Below are positions 24,595 to 32,361 of a stretch of DNA of 64,000 nucleotides, in pieces. The notes beneath the pieces were generated by a model, which saw only the letters and a program-made list of their open reading frames with translations, was not told the origin of the DNA and made no database searches. Numbering within the stretch: the stretch's first letter is position 1; each line of letters opens with the position of its first letter. The DNA comes from Hyphomicrobiales bacterium (lineage in GTDB: Bacteria > Pseudomonadota > Alphaproteobacteria > Rhizobiales > Rhizobiaceae). The stretch spans positions 1 to 64,000 of the forward strand of contig UBZP01000025.1 of the NCBI GenBank assembly GCA_900469965.1, in the 5' to 3' direction. Made by a program: the position numbers and the translations under genes.

Positions 24595-25059
24595 TCAGGC
24601 TGCCGGCTGGCGCTGTGCCGCCGTCTCCTCGAGCCCCAGCAGAAACCCGATCTGCGGGCGCGCCTTGACGAGATCGTCGATCGTGTACTGCTGCAGGACG
24701 TCGAAGAAGGCGTTCAGCGCCTTGCGCAGAGCAGCATTCAGACCGCAGCTGTCGACCAGCGGGCATTCCACCTCGCCGGCCTCGAAACATTCGGCCATGG
24801 CGAAGGAATCCTCGGTCACCCGCACGACGTCGAAAAGCGTGATCTCGGTGGCGGGCTTCGGCAGGCGCACGCCGCCGTTGCGGCCGCGCACGGTCTCGAT
24901 CAGGCCAGCGCGCGTCAGCGGCTGCAGGATCTTGAAGAGGAACAGCTCCGATACCCCGTAGGCCTTGGCGATCTCCGGGATGCGGCTCAGCTTCTCCCCG
25001 TTCGCCGCACAGTACATCAACATCCGCACAGCGTAGTTAGTCTGCTTCGTCAGGCGCAT
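24595..25059 (-). CDS. rirA: iron-responsive regulator RirA (Rrf2 family)
   Basis: Iron-sulfur-cluster repressor of iron-uptake genes in rhizobia, 154 residues. The N-terminal winged helix starts MRLTKQTNYAVRMLMYCA and has the recognition segment VSELFLFKILQPL. The three cluster cysteines C91, C99 and C105 (AECF, VECP, DSCG) are at the positions known for RirA. The ATG at 25059 is chosen over a longer reading to 25125 because the protein then matches the family start. It is divergent from an iron-binding protein gene. Confidence 0.95.
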   Translation of the reverse strand: MRLTKQTNYAVRMLMYCAANGEKLSRIPEIAKAYGVSELFLFKILQPLTRAGLIETVRGRNGGVRLPKPATEITLFDVVRVTEDSFAMAECFEAGEVECPLVDSCGLNAALRKALNAFFDVLQQYTIDDLVKARPQIGFLLGLEETAAQRQPAA

Positions 25060-25166
25060 TGCTGGCTCCGAATCCGTTCGCTTGAGGCCTACATATAGGA
25101 TGGATCGCAGTTTGGAACAATTCAAAAAAGCGGAAAATCAAATTCATGTTAGCGGCCGGCCAAGTG

Positions 25167-25194
25167 TTGACTTGAGACCATAGCTCCCTAAAAG
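25167..25194 (+). promoter_or_regulatory. candidate fbpA promoter with iron-operator-like spacer
   Basis: TTGACT (25167-25172), a 16-base spacer and TAAAAG (25189-25194) form a plausible promoter. The spacer holds TGA-N9-TCC (25173-25187), one base off the TGA-N9-TCA iron-responsive operator described for RirA targets. Confidence 0.4.
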
Positions 25195-25230
25195 GTGACT
25201 TATCCAGAAAAGAAATAAGGAGGACCATTC

Positions 25231-26265
25231 GTGACCCAACTCCAACGGTTTGCGCTCGCTTTCGCACTCGCCGCGGGCACCGCCATGCCGGCCCTGGCCG
25301 ACGGCGAGGTGAACATCTATTCCTACCGGCAGCCGGACCTGATCAAGCCGCTGCTGGACCGCTTCACGCAGGAAACCGGCATCACCACGAACGTCCTCTT
25401 CCTCGACAAGGGCCTGGTCGAACGCATCCAGGCGGAAGGCGAGAACTCGCCGGCCGACATCATTCTGACGGTCGACATCAGCCGGCTGACCGAGGCCAAG
25501 GAAGGCGGCGTGACGCAGCCGATCAAGAGTGCCGTGGTCGACAGCGACATCCCCGCCCAATACCGCGATCCGGATGGCGCCTGGGTTGGGCTCACGACCC
25601 GCGGCCGCGTCGTCTATGCGTCGAAGGACCGCGTCAGCCAGGACGCCATCACCTATGAGGAACTCGCCGATCCGAAGTGGAAGGGCAAGATTTGCACCCG
25701 CGACGGCCAGCATTCCTACAATGTCGGCCTGATCGCCTCGATGATCGCCGAGCACGGCGAGGCGGAAACCGAGAAGTGGCTGACGGGGCTGAAGAACAAC
25801 CTGGCCCGCAAGCCCGACGGCGGCGACCGCGACCAGGCCAAGGCGATCTTCGCCGGCGAGTGCGACCTGGCGCTCGGCAACACCTACTACGTCGGCCTGA
25901 TGATGACCAACGAGAAGGAACCGGAGCAGAAGGACTGGGCGAACGCCATCAAGGTCCTGTTCCCGAACGCCAACGACCGCGGCACGCATGTGAACATCTC
26001 CGGCGTGGCGATGGCGAAACATGCCCCGAACAAGGAAAACGCCCAGAAGCTGGTCGACTTCCTCGCCTCCGGCGAAGCGCAGGAGATCTATGCCGCGCAG
26101 GTCTTCGAATATCCGGTGATGCCGGGCAAGGAGCCCGCGGACATCGTCAAGTCCTTCGGCACCATCAAGCCGGCGACCCTGCCGCTCGCCGACATCGCCG
26201 CCAACCGCAAGAAGGCCTCCGAGCTGGTCGACAAGGTCGGCTACAACGACGGGCCGACGCAGTAA
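25231..26265 (+). CDS. fbpA: ferric iron ABC transporter substrate-binding protein
   Basis: Periplasmic Fe(III)-binding protein of the FbpA/FutA type, 344 residues. A signal peptide ends near residue 23 (PALA/DGE). The mature protein starts VNIYSYRQP, and the late GNTYYVGLM has the adjacent tyrosines that ligate iron in this family. It starts with GTG with a strong AAGGAGG site. It is divergent from rirA with an iron-operator-like sequence between. No permease or ATPase follows; a possible permease partner is 10 kb away at 36096. Confidence 0.92.
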   Translation: MTQLQRFALAFALAAGTAMPALADGEVNIYSYRQPDLIKPLLDRFTQETGITTNVLFLDKGLVERIQAEGENSPADIILTVDISRLTEAKEGGVTQPIKSAVVDSDIPAQYRDPDGAWVGLTTRGRVVYASKDRVSQDAITYEELADPKWKGKICTRDGQHSYNVGLIASMIAEHGEAETEKWLTGLKNNLARKPDGGDRDQAKAIFAGECDLALGNTYYVGLMMTNEKEPEQKDWANAIKVLFPNANDRGTHVNISGVAMAKHAPNKENAQKLVDFLASGEAQEIYAAQVFEYPVMPGKEPADIVKSFGTIKPATLPLADIAANRKKASELVDKVGYNDGPTQ

Positions 26266-26284
26266 CGCTGCCGTGGCAGAAACG

Positions 26285-26311
26285 ACGGCGGCCCGCGTGG
26301 CCGCCGTTTTT
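26285..26311 (+). terminator. terminator of fbpA
   Basis: ACGGCGGCC (26285-26293) pairs perfectly with GGCCGCCGT (26299-26307) around a 5-base loop, followed by TTTT. Confidence 0.85.
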
Positions 26312-27384
26312 CATTGCAGGTGCGGATCCGATTGTCCCTTCAGGATCGCGGCATAGTCGAGGATCGCCTTCTTGCGGTCCGGGGTGCCCGGATGGGTCGA
26401 GAACATGCTCGTTTCAGAGCGATCCCCCAGTTTCTCCTCGATCAGGGTGAAAAAGCGCACGATCGCCGCCGGGTCGTAGCCGGCCTTCAGCATCAGTTCG
26501 ACCGAATGGCGGTCTGCTTCGGCCTCGGCCGAGCGCGAGTAGGACAGCACCAGCAGCGCACTGCCGTCGACCAGCACGTCTTCCGCGCCCGCGCCGATAT
26601 CGCCGGCGACCAGCATGACCAGACCGGCAATTCCGGCGGCGCGGTAGAGCTGGCGCAGGCTGTGCTGCAGGTCCACATGGCCGATCTCGTGGGCAAGAAC
26701 GCCCATCAGCATCTCGGTGTCGCCATCGGCGAGCTCGACGAGTTCGTCGGTCATGACGATCGTACCGTCCGGCAGGGCGAAGGCGTTGGGCCCGATGAGC
26801 CCCCCGGCGCGAAAGTGCAGCGCGTATCCCCCCTCGCCGCGCGGCGAAGCGGCGACGATCCGCGCGAAACCGTCCTTTATCTCCTTCACCGTGGAATCGG
26901 GCAAGGCCGTGGGCGAGAACATCGTCCGGTCGAGTGTCTCCAACGTGCCCTGCGCCATCAGTTCCGGCACCACCGGCGGCGTCGCCCAGACGGCGAGCTC
27001 GACCAGAGCCGGCAGGCCGAAGCGATAGACCGCAGTACCAAGCAGCAGGGCCAGCACGACGATGCCGGCAAGGCGCAGGCGGAACTGTTCCAGCCAATGG
27101 ACAACGCCGGCCCCGCCCCTGCCGCTGCGCGCCAGGTAGGCGTCGATCCCGTCGTTGTCCCAGGTCTCGAACACCGAGCCATCGGGAAAGGTGACACGTC
27201 GCGGAATGGAGCCGACGCGCGCGGAAATCTCGGCGGCGTCCGTAGGCAGGGTCAGCGACGCGGCGTCTCCGATCGCGGTGGCGCTCAGCGCGCCACCGCT
27301 TTCAACCAGCCACGCCTCGGCCGAGTTGCTGGCGCCCGCAGGATGCCAGTCGCCGCGCGCGATGCGTCTTTCCTCAGAAGCCAA
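26311..27384 (-). CDS. M48 family zinc metalloprotease, membrane-anchored
   Basis: A 357-residue peptidase. The N-terminal about 90 residues carry a small domain (FPDGSVFETWDNDG), then a membrane helix near 100-120. The catalytic domain has HEIGH at residues 232-236 and the third zinc ligand in SAEAEADRH about 50 residues later. A TTG at 27384 with AAGGG 8 bases upstream is the best start; an upstream TTG at 27420 is possible. It overlaps the end of the DUF898 gene by 11 bases, so both are made together. It is probably a periplasm-facing protease of the BepA/YcaL sort; substrate unknown. Confidence 0.85.
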   Translation of the reverse strand: MASEERRIARGDWHPAGASNSAEAWLVESGGALSATAIGDAASLTLPTDAAEISARVGSIPRRVTFPDGSVFETWDNDGIDAYLARSGRGGAGVVHWLEQFRLRLAGIVVLALLLGTAVYRFGLPALVELAVWATPPVVPELMAQGTLETLDRTMFSPTALPDSTVKEIKDGFARIVAASPRGEGGYALHFRAGGLIGPNAFALPDGTIVMTDELVELADGDTEMLMGVLAHEIGHVDLQHSLRQLYRAAGIAGLVMLVAGDIGAGAEDVLVDGSALLVLSYSRSAEAEADRHSVELMLKAGYDPAAIVRFFTLIEEKLGDRSETSMFSTHPGTPDRKKAILDYAAILKGQSDPHLQ

Positions 27385-28465
27385 AGTCGAACCCTTCGAA
27401 ATCGATGAATTCGGAACCAACCGCCGAGCCCTGGCTCTCGATCCGGCCGATCAGTTCCCCGACATCGCCGACGATGGTCACGCCGGTGTGCTCCGCCTGG
27501 TAGCGCGCCATGCGCACCGCCGCCCAGGGGCGCATCAGCCCCAGCGTCAGGATGGTCACGATCACGTTCGAGACCGCAATCCAGGTGTAGCGCCGGCGCG
27601 AGACGTCGCTGAGGAACCTATGGCGTTGCTCGAAGGTCGACGAGCTCCAGACGGCATTCCGCACGCCTGCGCGATAGACGGTGCCGGCAATGCCAAAAAC
27701 GACGAACAGGGAAATATAGCCGAACATGATCACGGCAATTATCGACCATTGCGATTCCGGCGTTGCGCTGTCGCCTGCTTCGAAGATCCCCTGGAGCGAC
27801 GGCAGGCTGACCACGGCGACGGCCGCCACGATCGCCAGTCCCATGACGGCAACGAGAAGCGACAGGAACCATGAGGGATAGAGCGCGCCGAGCTTCGGAT
27901 CTGTGTCGAAGGCCCTGCCGCCATAGCGCAGGTTCGTGCCGACATAGCGCGCCACCCAGCGGCTTGCGAGCGGCGCCAGGATGCCGAGCGTCAGAACGGT
28001 GAGCAGGCCTCCGACGATGAAGGCCTTGAATGCCCCACCTGCCCCGCCGACGAAATCGAAGCGCACGTTGCGATAGCTCGTCACCCGCGCACTGAAGCGC
28101 AGGCCCTTGGCGACCAGCCAGGGCAACGCGATCAGGACGACAACGGTCGGCAGGAGCACAAGGATCGGCACCAGCTGGGCGATAATGTTCAGCGCGATCA
28201 AGGCGCCGAGGACGATCAGCCGGCCGATGAGAATCTGCTTGCCCCGTGCGTGATAGTCGAAGGCCCGGCCGAGAAGGACGGTGTTTCCGTAGAAATACCG
28301 GTTGCGTCGGACCTTGGCCCAGGCCGAATAGATGCCGAGCGTGACGATCGTCAGAAGTACGTTGACGATCCAGATGCCGAAGTATTCCTTCGCCTTTCCG
28401 GCGAAGGCGAAACGATGAAAAGTGCCCACGTCTGCCGGTGTTGCCGGCCCCTCTGCCAATGCCAT
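27374..28465 (-). CDS. DUF898 (YjgN-like) membrane protein
   Basis: A 363-residue integral membrane protein with about six to eight helices and two DUF898 repeats. Each repeat starts with an aromatic/basic cluster after a helix (TLGIYSAWAKVRRNRYFYGNT near residue 50, and TLGLMRPWAAVRMARY near 320). The ATG at 28465 has a G-rich site; an ATG ten codons upstream is the alternative. Its last codons contain the start of the M48 protease gene. The family has no established function. The coupling suggests the two proteins act together in the inner membrane. Confidence 0.82.
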   Translation of the reverse strand: MALAEGPATPADVGTFHRFAFAGKAKEYFGIWIVNVLLTIVTLGIYSAWAKVRRNRYFYGNTVLLGRAFDYHARGKQILIGRLIVLGALIALNIIAQLVPILVLLPTVVVLIALPWLVAKGLRFSARVTSYRNVRFDFVGGAGGAFKAFIVGGLLTVLTLGILAPLASRWVARYVGTNLRYGGRAFDTDPKLGALYPSWFLSLLVAVMGLAIVAAVAVVSLPSLQGIFEAGDSATPESQWSIIAVIMFGYISLFVVFGIAGTVYRAGVRNAVWSSSTFEQRHRFLSDVSRRRYTWIAVSNVIVTILTLGLMRPWAAVRMARYQAEHTGVTIVGDVGELIGRIESQGSAVGSEFIDFEGFDFGF

Positions 28466-28551
28466 TGCAGCCCCCGAATGCCCATCCCGGCCCATGACGA
28501 TTGCGTCATGGCACGGAGGTGGACCTTTACCGGGTCAGCCCCCAAAAGCAA

Positions 28552-28571
28552 CGGGCCCCTCTCGGGGCCCG
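28552..28571 (-). terminator. terminator of mmsA
   Basis: CGGGCCCC (28552-28559) pairs perfectly with GGGGCCCG (28564-28571) around a 4-base loop and is followed on the minus strand by TTGCTTTT. Confidence 0.75.
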
Positions 28572-28596
28572 CACTTCAAAGTTGTTTTTTCCCGGC

Positions 28597-30093
28597 TTAC
28601 TTCATCGTCGGCATGACGAACTCGGCGCCGTCCTTGATCCCCGACGGCCAGCGGCTCGTGACGGTCTTGGTGCGGGTCCAGAACTTGATCGAATCGGTGC
28701 CGTGCTGGTTCAGATCGCCGAAGGAGGAAGACTTCCAGCCGCCGAAGGAGTGATAGGCGAGCGGCACCGGGATCGGCACGTTGATGCCGACCATGCCGAT
28801 GTTGATGCGAGAGGCGAAGTCGCGGGCGGCATCGCCGTCGCGGGTGTAGATGGCGACGCCGTTGCCGTATTCGTGCTTCATCGGCAGCGCGAGGGCTTCC
28901 TCATAGTTCTTCGCGCGCACCACCGACAGGACCGGCCCGAAGATCTCGGTCTTGTAGATGTCCATGTCCGGCGTGACATGATCGAACAGGCAGCCGCCGA
29001 CGAAATAGCCGTCCTCGTAGCCCTGCAGCTTGAAATCGCGGCCGTCGACGACGAGCTTGGCGCCCTGTTCGACACCGCGGTCGATCAGGCCGCGGATGCG
29101 CGCCTGGGCGTCCCGCGTGACGACCGGACCCATATCCGCCTTCTCGTCGGTGTAGGGACCGATGCGCAGGCTTTCGACCATCGGCGTCAGCTTGTCGATC
29201 AGCCGGTTGGCGGTCTCCTCGCCGACCGGGACTGCGACCGAGATCGCCATGCAGCGCTCGCCGGCGGAGCCGTAGCCGGCGCCCATCAGCGCGTTCGCAG
29301 CCTGGTCGAGGTCGGCGTCCGGCATGATGATCATGTGGTTCTTGGCGCCACCGAAGCACTGGGCGCGCTTGCCGTTCATCGCGGCCGTGCCGTAGACGTA
29401 GCGGGCGATCGGCGTCGAGCCGACGAAGGACACCGCAGAGATGTCGGGATGGGTGAGGATCGCATCGACGGCAGCCTTGTCGCCGTTGACGACGTTGAGA
29501 ATGCCCGCCGGCAGGCCGGCCTCGATCATCAGCTCGGCCAGACGCAGCGGCACGGAAGGATCGCGTTCGGACGGCTTCAGGATGAAGGCGTTGCCGCAGG
29601 CGATCGCAGGCGCGAACATCCACATCGGGATCATGGCCGGGAAGTTGAACGGGGTGATGCCGGCGCCGATGCCGACGGCCTGGCGGATTGAGTACATGTC
29701 GATGTTCGGACCGGCGCCTTCGGTGAACTCGCTCTTGGCGAGATGCGGGATGCCGATGACGAACTCGCAGACCTCGAGGCCGCGGACGATGTCGCCCTTG
29801 GAATCCTCGACCGTCTTGCCGTGCTCCTTGGAGAGCATCTCGGCCAGCTCGTTCATGTTGTCGTTCAGGAGCTGGACGAACTTCATGAAGACGCGGGCGC
29901 GGCGCTGCGGGTTCGTCGCGGCCCAGGCGGGCTGGGCGGCCTTGGCGACCTCGACGGCTGCGGCGAGCTCTGCATCGCTCGCAAGCGCAACCTTGGCCTG
30001 GACCTCTCCGGTCGCCGGGTTGAAGACGTCAGCCGTGCGACCGCTCCTGCCGGCGACATGCTTGCCGCCAATGAAATGTCCGATCTCGCGCAT
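28597..30093 (-). CDS. mmsA: CoA-acylating methylmalonate/malonate-semialdehyde dehydrogenase
   Basis: NAD-dependent oxidative decarboxylation of (methyl)malonate semialdehyde to propionyl- or acetyl-CoA, used in valine, myo-inositol and related catabolism; also named iolA in rhizobia. It has 498 residues, normal length. Landmarks are GITPFNFPAMIPMWMF, SFVGSTPIARY and GAGYGSAGERCMAI with the catalytic Cys at about 281. GGAGGA lies before the ATG. It is divergent from a LysR gene and followed by a clear terminator, so it is monocistronic. Whether its main duty is inositol or valine breakdown cannot be told from this window. Confidence 0.94.
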   Translation of the reverse strand: MREIGHFIGGKHVAGRSGRTADVFNPATGEVQAKVALASDAELAAAVEVAKAAQPAWAATNPQRRARVFMKFVQLLNDNMNELAEMLSKEHGKTVEDSKGDIVRGLEVCEFVIGIPHLAKSEFTEGAGPNIDMYSIRQAVGIGAGITPFNFPAMIPMWMFAPAIACGNAFILKPSERDPSVPLRLAELMIEAGLPAGILNVVNGDKAAVDAILTHPDISAVSFVGSTPIARYVYGTAAMNGKRAQCFGGAKNHMIIMPDADLDQAANALMGAGYGSAGERCMAISVAVPVGEETANRLIDKLTPMVESLRIGPYTDEKADMGPVVTRDAQARIRGLIDRGVEQGAKLVVDGRDFKLQGYEDGYFVGGCLFDHVTPDMDIYKTEIFGPVLSVVRAKNYEEALALPMKHEYGNGVAIYTRDGDAARDFASRINIGMVGINVPIPVPLAYHSFGGWKSSSFGDLNQHGTDSIKFWTRTKTVTSRWPSGIKDGAEFVMPTMK

Positions 30094-30135
30094 GGGGTAT
30101 CCTCCGATGTTTATGGAACGATGATCGCACTACAA

Positions 30136-30150
30136 ATTGCTCAACTCAAT
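30136..30150. promoter_or_regulatory. candidate LysR-type operator (ATTG-N7-CAAT)
   Basis: ATTG (30136-30139) and CAAT (30147-30150) form an interrupted palindrome containing T-N11-A, the LysR-box pattern. It lies between the divergent mmsA and lysR starts. Confidence 0.4.
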
Positions 30151-30212
30151 CGCCTGATGTAAGCAACCGTTGTGCGGGAATTATAGTCCTGACGGCTGGC
30201 GAAGGGGAAGCG

Positions 30213-31094
30213 ATGAACTGGGACGACGTGCGCATGTTCCTAGCGGTGGCCCGGACGGGGCAACTGCTTTCGGCCTCCCGCCGCCTCGGCGTCAACCACG
30301 CCACCCTCAGCCGGCGGGTCGCCGCGCTGGAGAAGGAGATGAAGACGCGGCTCCTGGTCCGGCGGACGAACGGCTGCGACCTGACGGCGGAAGGCGAGGT
30401 GTTCCTGCATGCCGCCGAGCGCATGGAGACCGAGATGCTGGCGGCGCAGGAGAAGATCGGCCGGATCGATGCCGCCGTCGCCGGCACCGTGCGCATCGGC
30501 GCGCCGGACGGCTTCGGCGTCTCCTTTCTCGCGCCCCGGCTCGGGAAGCTGACGGCGCGCCATCCCGAACTGAAGATCCAGCTGGTGCCGGTGCCGCGCT
30601 CCTTCTCGCTGTCGCAGCGCGAGGCCGACATCGCGATCACGCTCGAGCGCCCGGACCAGGGCCGCCTCGTCTCCTCCAAGCTGACCGACTACACCCTCGG
30701 CCTCTATGCGAGCCGCGGCTATCTCGCCGAGCGGGGCGCACCGAAGGATGTCGAGGCACTGAAGGATCACCGCCGGATCGGCTATGTGGAGGACCTTCTG
30801 TTCACCGCCTCGCTCGACTTCACCGGCGAGGTGATGCGCAACTGGAACGCCGCCTTCGAGATCTCCAGCGCCACCGGCCAGACGGAGGCTGTGCGCTCGG
30901 GCGCCGGCATCGGCATCCTGCACAACTACATCGCCCGGCAGGATCCCGACCTCGTGCGCATCCTGCCGGACACGACCATCCGGCGCGCCTACTGGACCAC
31001 CTTCCACGAGAGCGCCCGCGACCTCGCGCGGGTGCGCACCGTGACCGCGTTCGTGCAGGAGCTCGTCGAGAGCGAACAGTCGATCTTCGTCTAG
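30213..31094 (+). CDS. LysR-family regulator, probably of mmsA
   Basis: A 293-residue regulator. The helix-turn-helix lies in residues about 3-62 (AVARTGQLLSASRRLGVNHA, then TLSRRVAALEKEM). The effector-binding domain fills 90-290. It is divergent from mmsA, with a T-N11-A palindrome in the 119-base gap, the usual local-regulator arrangement. GGGGAAG precedes the ATG. The effector is unknown; an intermediate of the semialdehyde pathway is likely. Confidence 0.9.
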   Translation: MNWDDVRMFLAVARTGQLLSASRRLGVNHATLSRRVAALEKEMKTRLLVRRTNGCDLTAEGEVFLHAAERMETEMLAAQEKIGRIDAAVAGTVRIGAPDGFGVSFLAPRLGKLTARHPELKIQLVPVPRSFSLSQREADIAITLERPDQGRLVSSKLTDYTLGLYASRGYLAERGAPKDVEALKDHRRIGYVEDLLFTASLDFTGEVMRNWNAAFEISSATGQTEAVRSGAGIGILHNYIARQDPDLVRILPDTTIRRAYWTTFHESARDLARVRTVTAFVQELVESEQSIFV

Positions 31095-31126
31095 AAACGG
31101 GGACGCGCTTTCGATCCTGCGGGCGG

Positions 31127-31225
31127 CTAGGGGCGCTCGTTCATGTCGGAGACCACCCAGCGGAAGAACAGGTAGACGGCCGCGGAAACGATGACGAGCG
31201 GGGTCAGCACGGAGAGATCAAGCAT
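31127..31225 (-). CDS. possible 32-residue membrane protein
   Basis: A short reading frame starting ATG at 31225 with AAGG seven bases upstream, encoding one hydrophobic helix (about residues 6-22) with an Arg-Trp boundary and a polar tail DMNERP. It resembles tiny single-helix subunits such as CydX or KdpF in size and layout, but no such complex is encoded here. It is too short to be proven by eye. Confidence 0.35.
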   Translation of the reverse strand: MLDLSVLTPLVIVSAAVYLFFRWVVSDMNERP

Positions 31226-31435
31226 ATCATTGCCTTGTTGTCGTTGGCGCTGCCTCATGCAGCCCGACTAATATGCGACCGGAGCCTTAATGCCCGGTGC
31301 AGCGGCATGGTAAACCGACCGGAAATGCGGTCTCATGCCGAGGCGGGGACGCGGGTGGACGGTCGCCAGCATGAAATGGCCTATGGCGCGCAGGCGCGCA
31401 CCGACGGAAGAAAGGAACAAGGATTCAAAGAGAAA

Positions 31436-31512
31436 TGGTACGGTTGGTGGGAATCGAACCTACGACCTCAGGTGCCACAAACCTGCGCTCTAACCAACTG
31501 AGCTACAACCGC
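31436..31512 (-). tRNA. tRNA-His (anticodon GTG)
   Basis: The minus strand folds as a full cloverleaf: acceptor GCGGTTG/CAACCGT, D-arm AGCTCAGTTGGTTAGAGC, anticodon stem CAGGT/ACCTG with loop TTGTGGC (GTG = His), T-arm with GGTTCGAATCC, and encoded CCA (31438-31436). The discriminator base is A73 and no G sits before position 1. This is the known alphaproteobacterial departure from the usual G-1:C73 pair. Confidence 0.96.
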
Positions 31513-31592
31513 ACACGAGCGCTGCCGCGCTTGGGGGCTCACATACGGGGACGATGCCGATATTGCAAGCCCCTTGTTGCCTCTTGCATACT

Positions 31593-31625
31593 AAAAAGGG
31601 CCGGACGATGCGTCCAGCCCTTTTT
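31593..31625 (-). terminator. terminator of the phasin gene
   Basis: AAAAAGGGC (31593-31601) pairs with GCCCTTTTT (31617-31625), with the inner pair GGACG/CGTCC. The minus strand ends in a T-run. It lies 53 bases past the phasin stop. Confidence 0.85.
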
Positions 31626-31678
31626 GGCATTCCCCCTGCCCCGCCGGCGGTGCGCGCGGCCGGGCGATGTCGGCGCTA

Positions 31679-32128
31679 TCAGGCGGCCTTGAACGTCTTC
31701 AGCGCCTTTTCGGCGGCAGACTTGCCGGGCTCGGCGACCTTCTCGGCAACCTTGCGGGTGGCTTCCTGCATCGTCTTGGCCTGCTCGACCACGACCTCGG
31801 CCTGCTTGCGCAGGAAGGCGGTCTGCAGCTCGAACAGCTCGGACACGGACTTCACGCCGAGCAGCGCTTCCATGTGCGACAGCGAGTTCTCGGCATTGGT
31901 GCGCAGCGCGTCGATGGCCGTCAGGCCGAGCTCGACGGTACCGGCCTGGGCGCTTTCGAGGGTCGCCTCGACGACCTTGGTCGCGTCCTCGGTGGCGGTC
32001 TTCAGCTTGGCATAGGCTTCCTTGGTCTGGGCGGCGCCCTTCTCGGCGAAGTCGCGGAAGCTCTCGGTTACCTTTGCCGGGTCGAATGCGCCAAAGGAAA
32101 ATACGTCATCAGTCTTCTTGGTTGCCAT
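31679..32128 (-). CDS. phaP: phasin family protein
   Basis: Granule-surface protein of polyhydroxyalkanoate inclusions, 149 residues, almost entirely amphipathic helix rich in Ala, Lys, Glu and Thr, without cysteine or membrane segments. The family centre AENSLSHMEALLGVKSVSEL and FELQTAFLRKQAEVVVEQ is clear. The ATG at 32128 has AAGGA 8 bases upstream; the longer reading to 32158 has none. Upstream are two TGC-N3-GCA palindromes, the kind of site bound by the PHB-sensing repressor PhaR/AniA. It is divergent from the cbrA-like kinase gene. Confidence 0.88.
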   Translation of the reverse strand: MATKKTDDVFSFGAFDPAKVTESFRDFAEKGAAQTKEAYAKLKTATEDATKVVEATLESAQAGTVELGLTAIDALRTNAENSLSHMEALLGVKSVSELFELQTAFLRKQAEVVVEQAKTMQEATRKVAEKVAEPGKSAAEKALKTFKAA

Positions 32129-32203
32129 TTCGATCGTCCTTGGTTCGGCCCTCGTCATGAGCGCCGTTCTATGGTGATGAACTGCTTATATACGATCTCA
32201 TTG

Positions 32204-32234
32204 TGCAATGCAACATAATTGTGCGACGCACAAT
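32204..32234. promoter_or_regulatory. tandem TGC-N3-GCA sites between phasin gene and cbrA
   Basis: TGCAATGCA (32204-32212) and the larger palindrome ATTGTGCG-A-CGCACAAT (32218-32234) have centres 18 bases apart, on about the same helix face allowing for slight twist. They lie 76-106 bases before the phasin start. I propose a PhaR-type repressor site. Confidence 0.55.
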
Positions 32235-32361
32235 GTTAACCCTGCCGCCGGAAAGACGGGGAGCGCTCCGGGCGTCAAGCTGGACCCTGCGCCGACGCGC
32301 CGCTATTAATAAAGCGTTAAGCGTGCGGCGGTGGCCGCCGTCAACCCGTGTCAGGCTGCCG

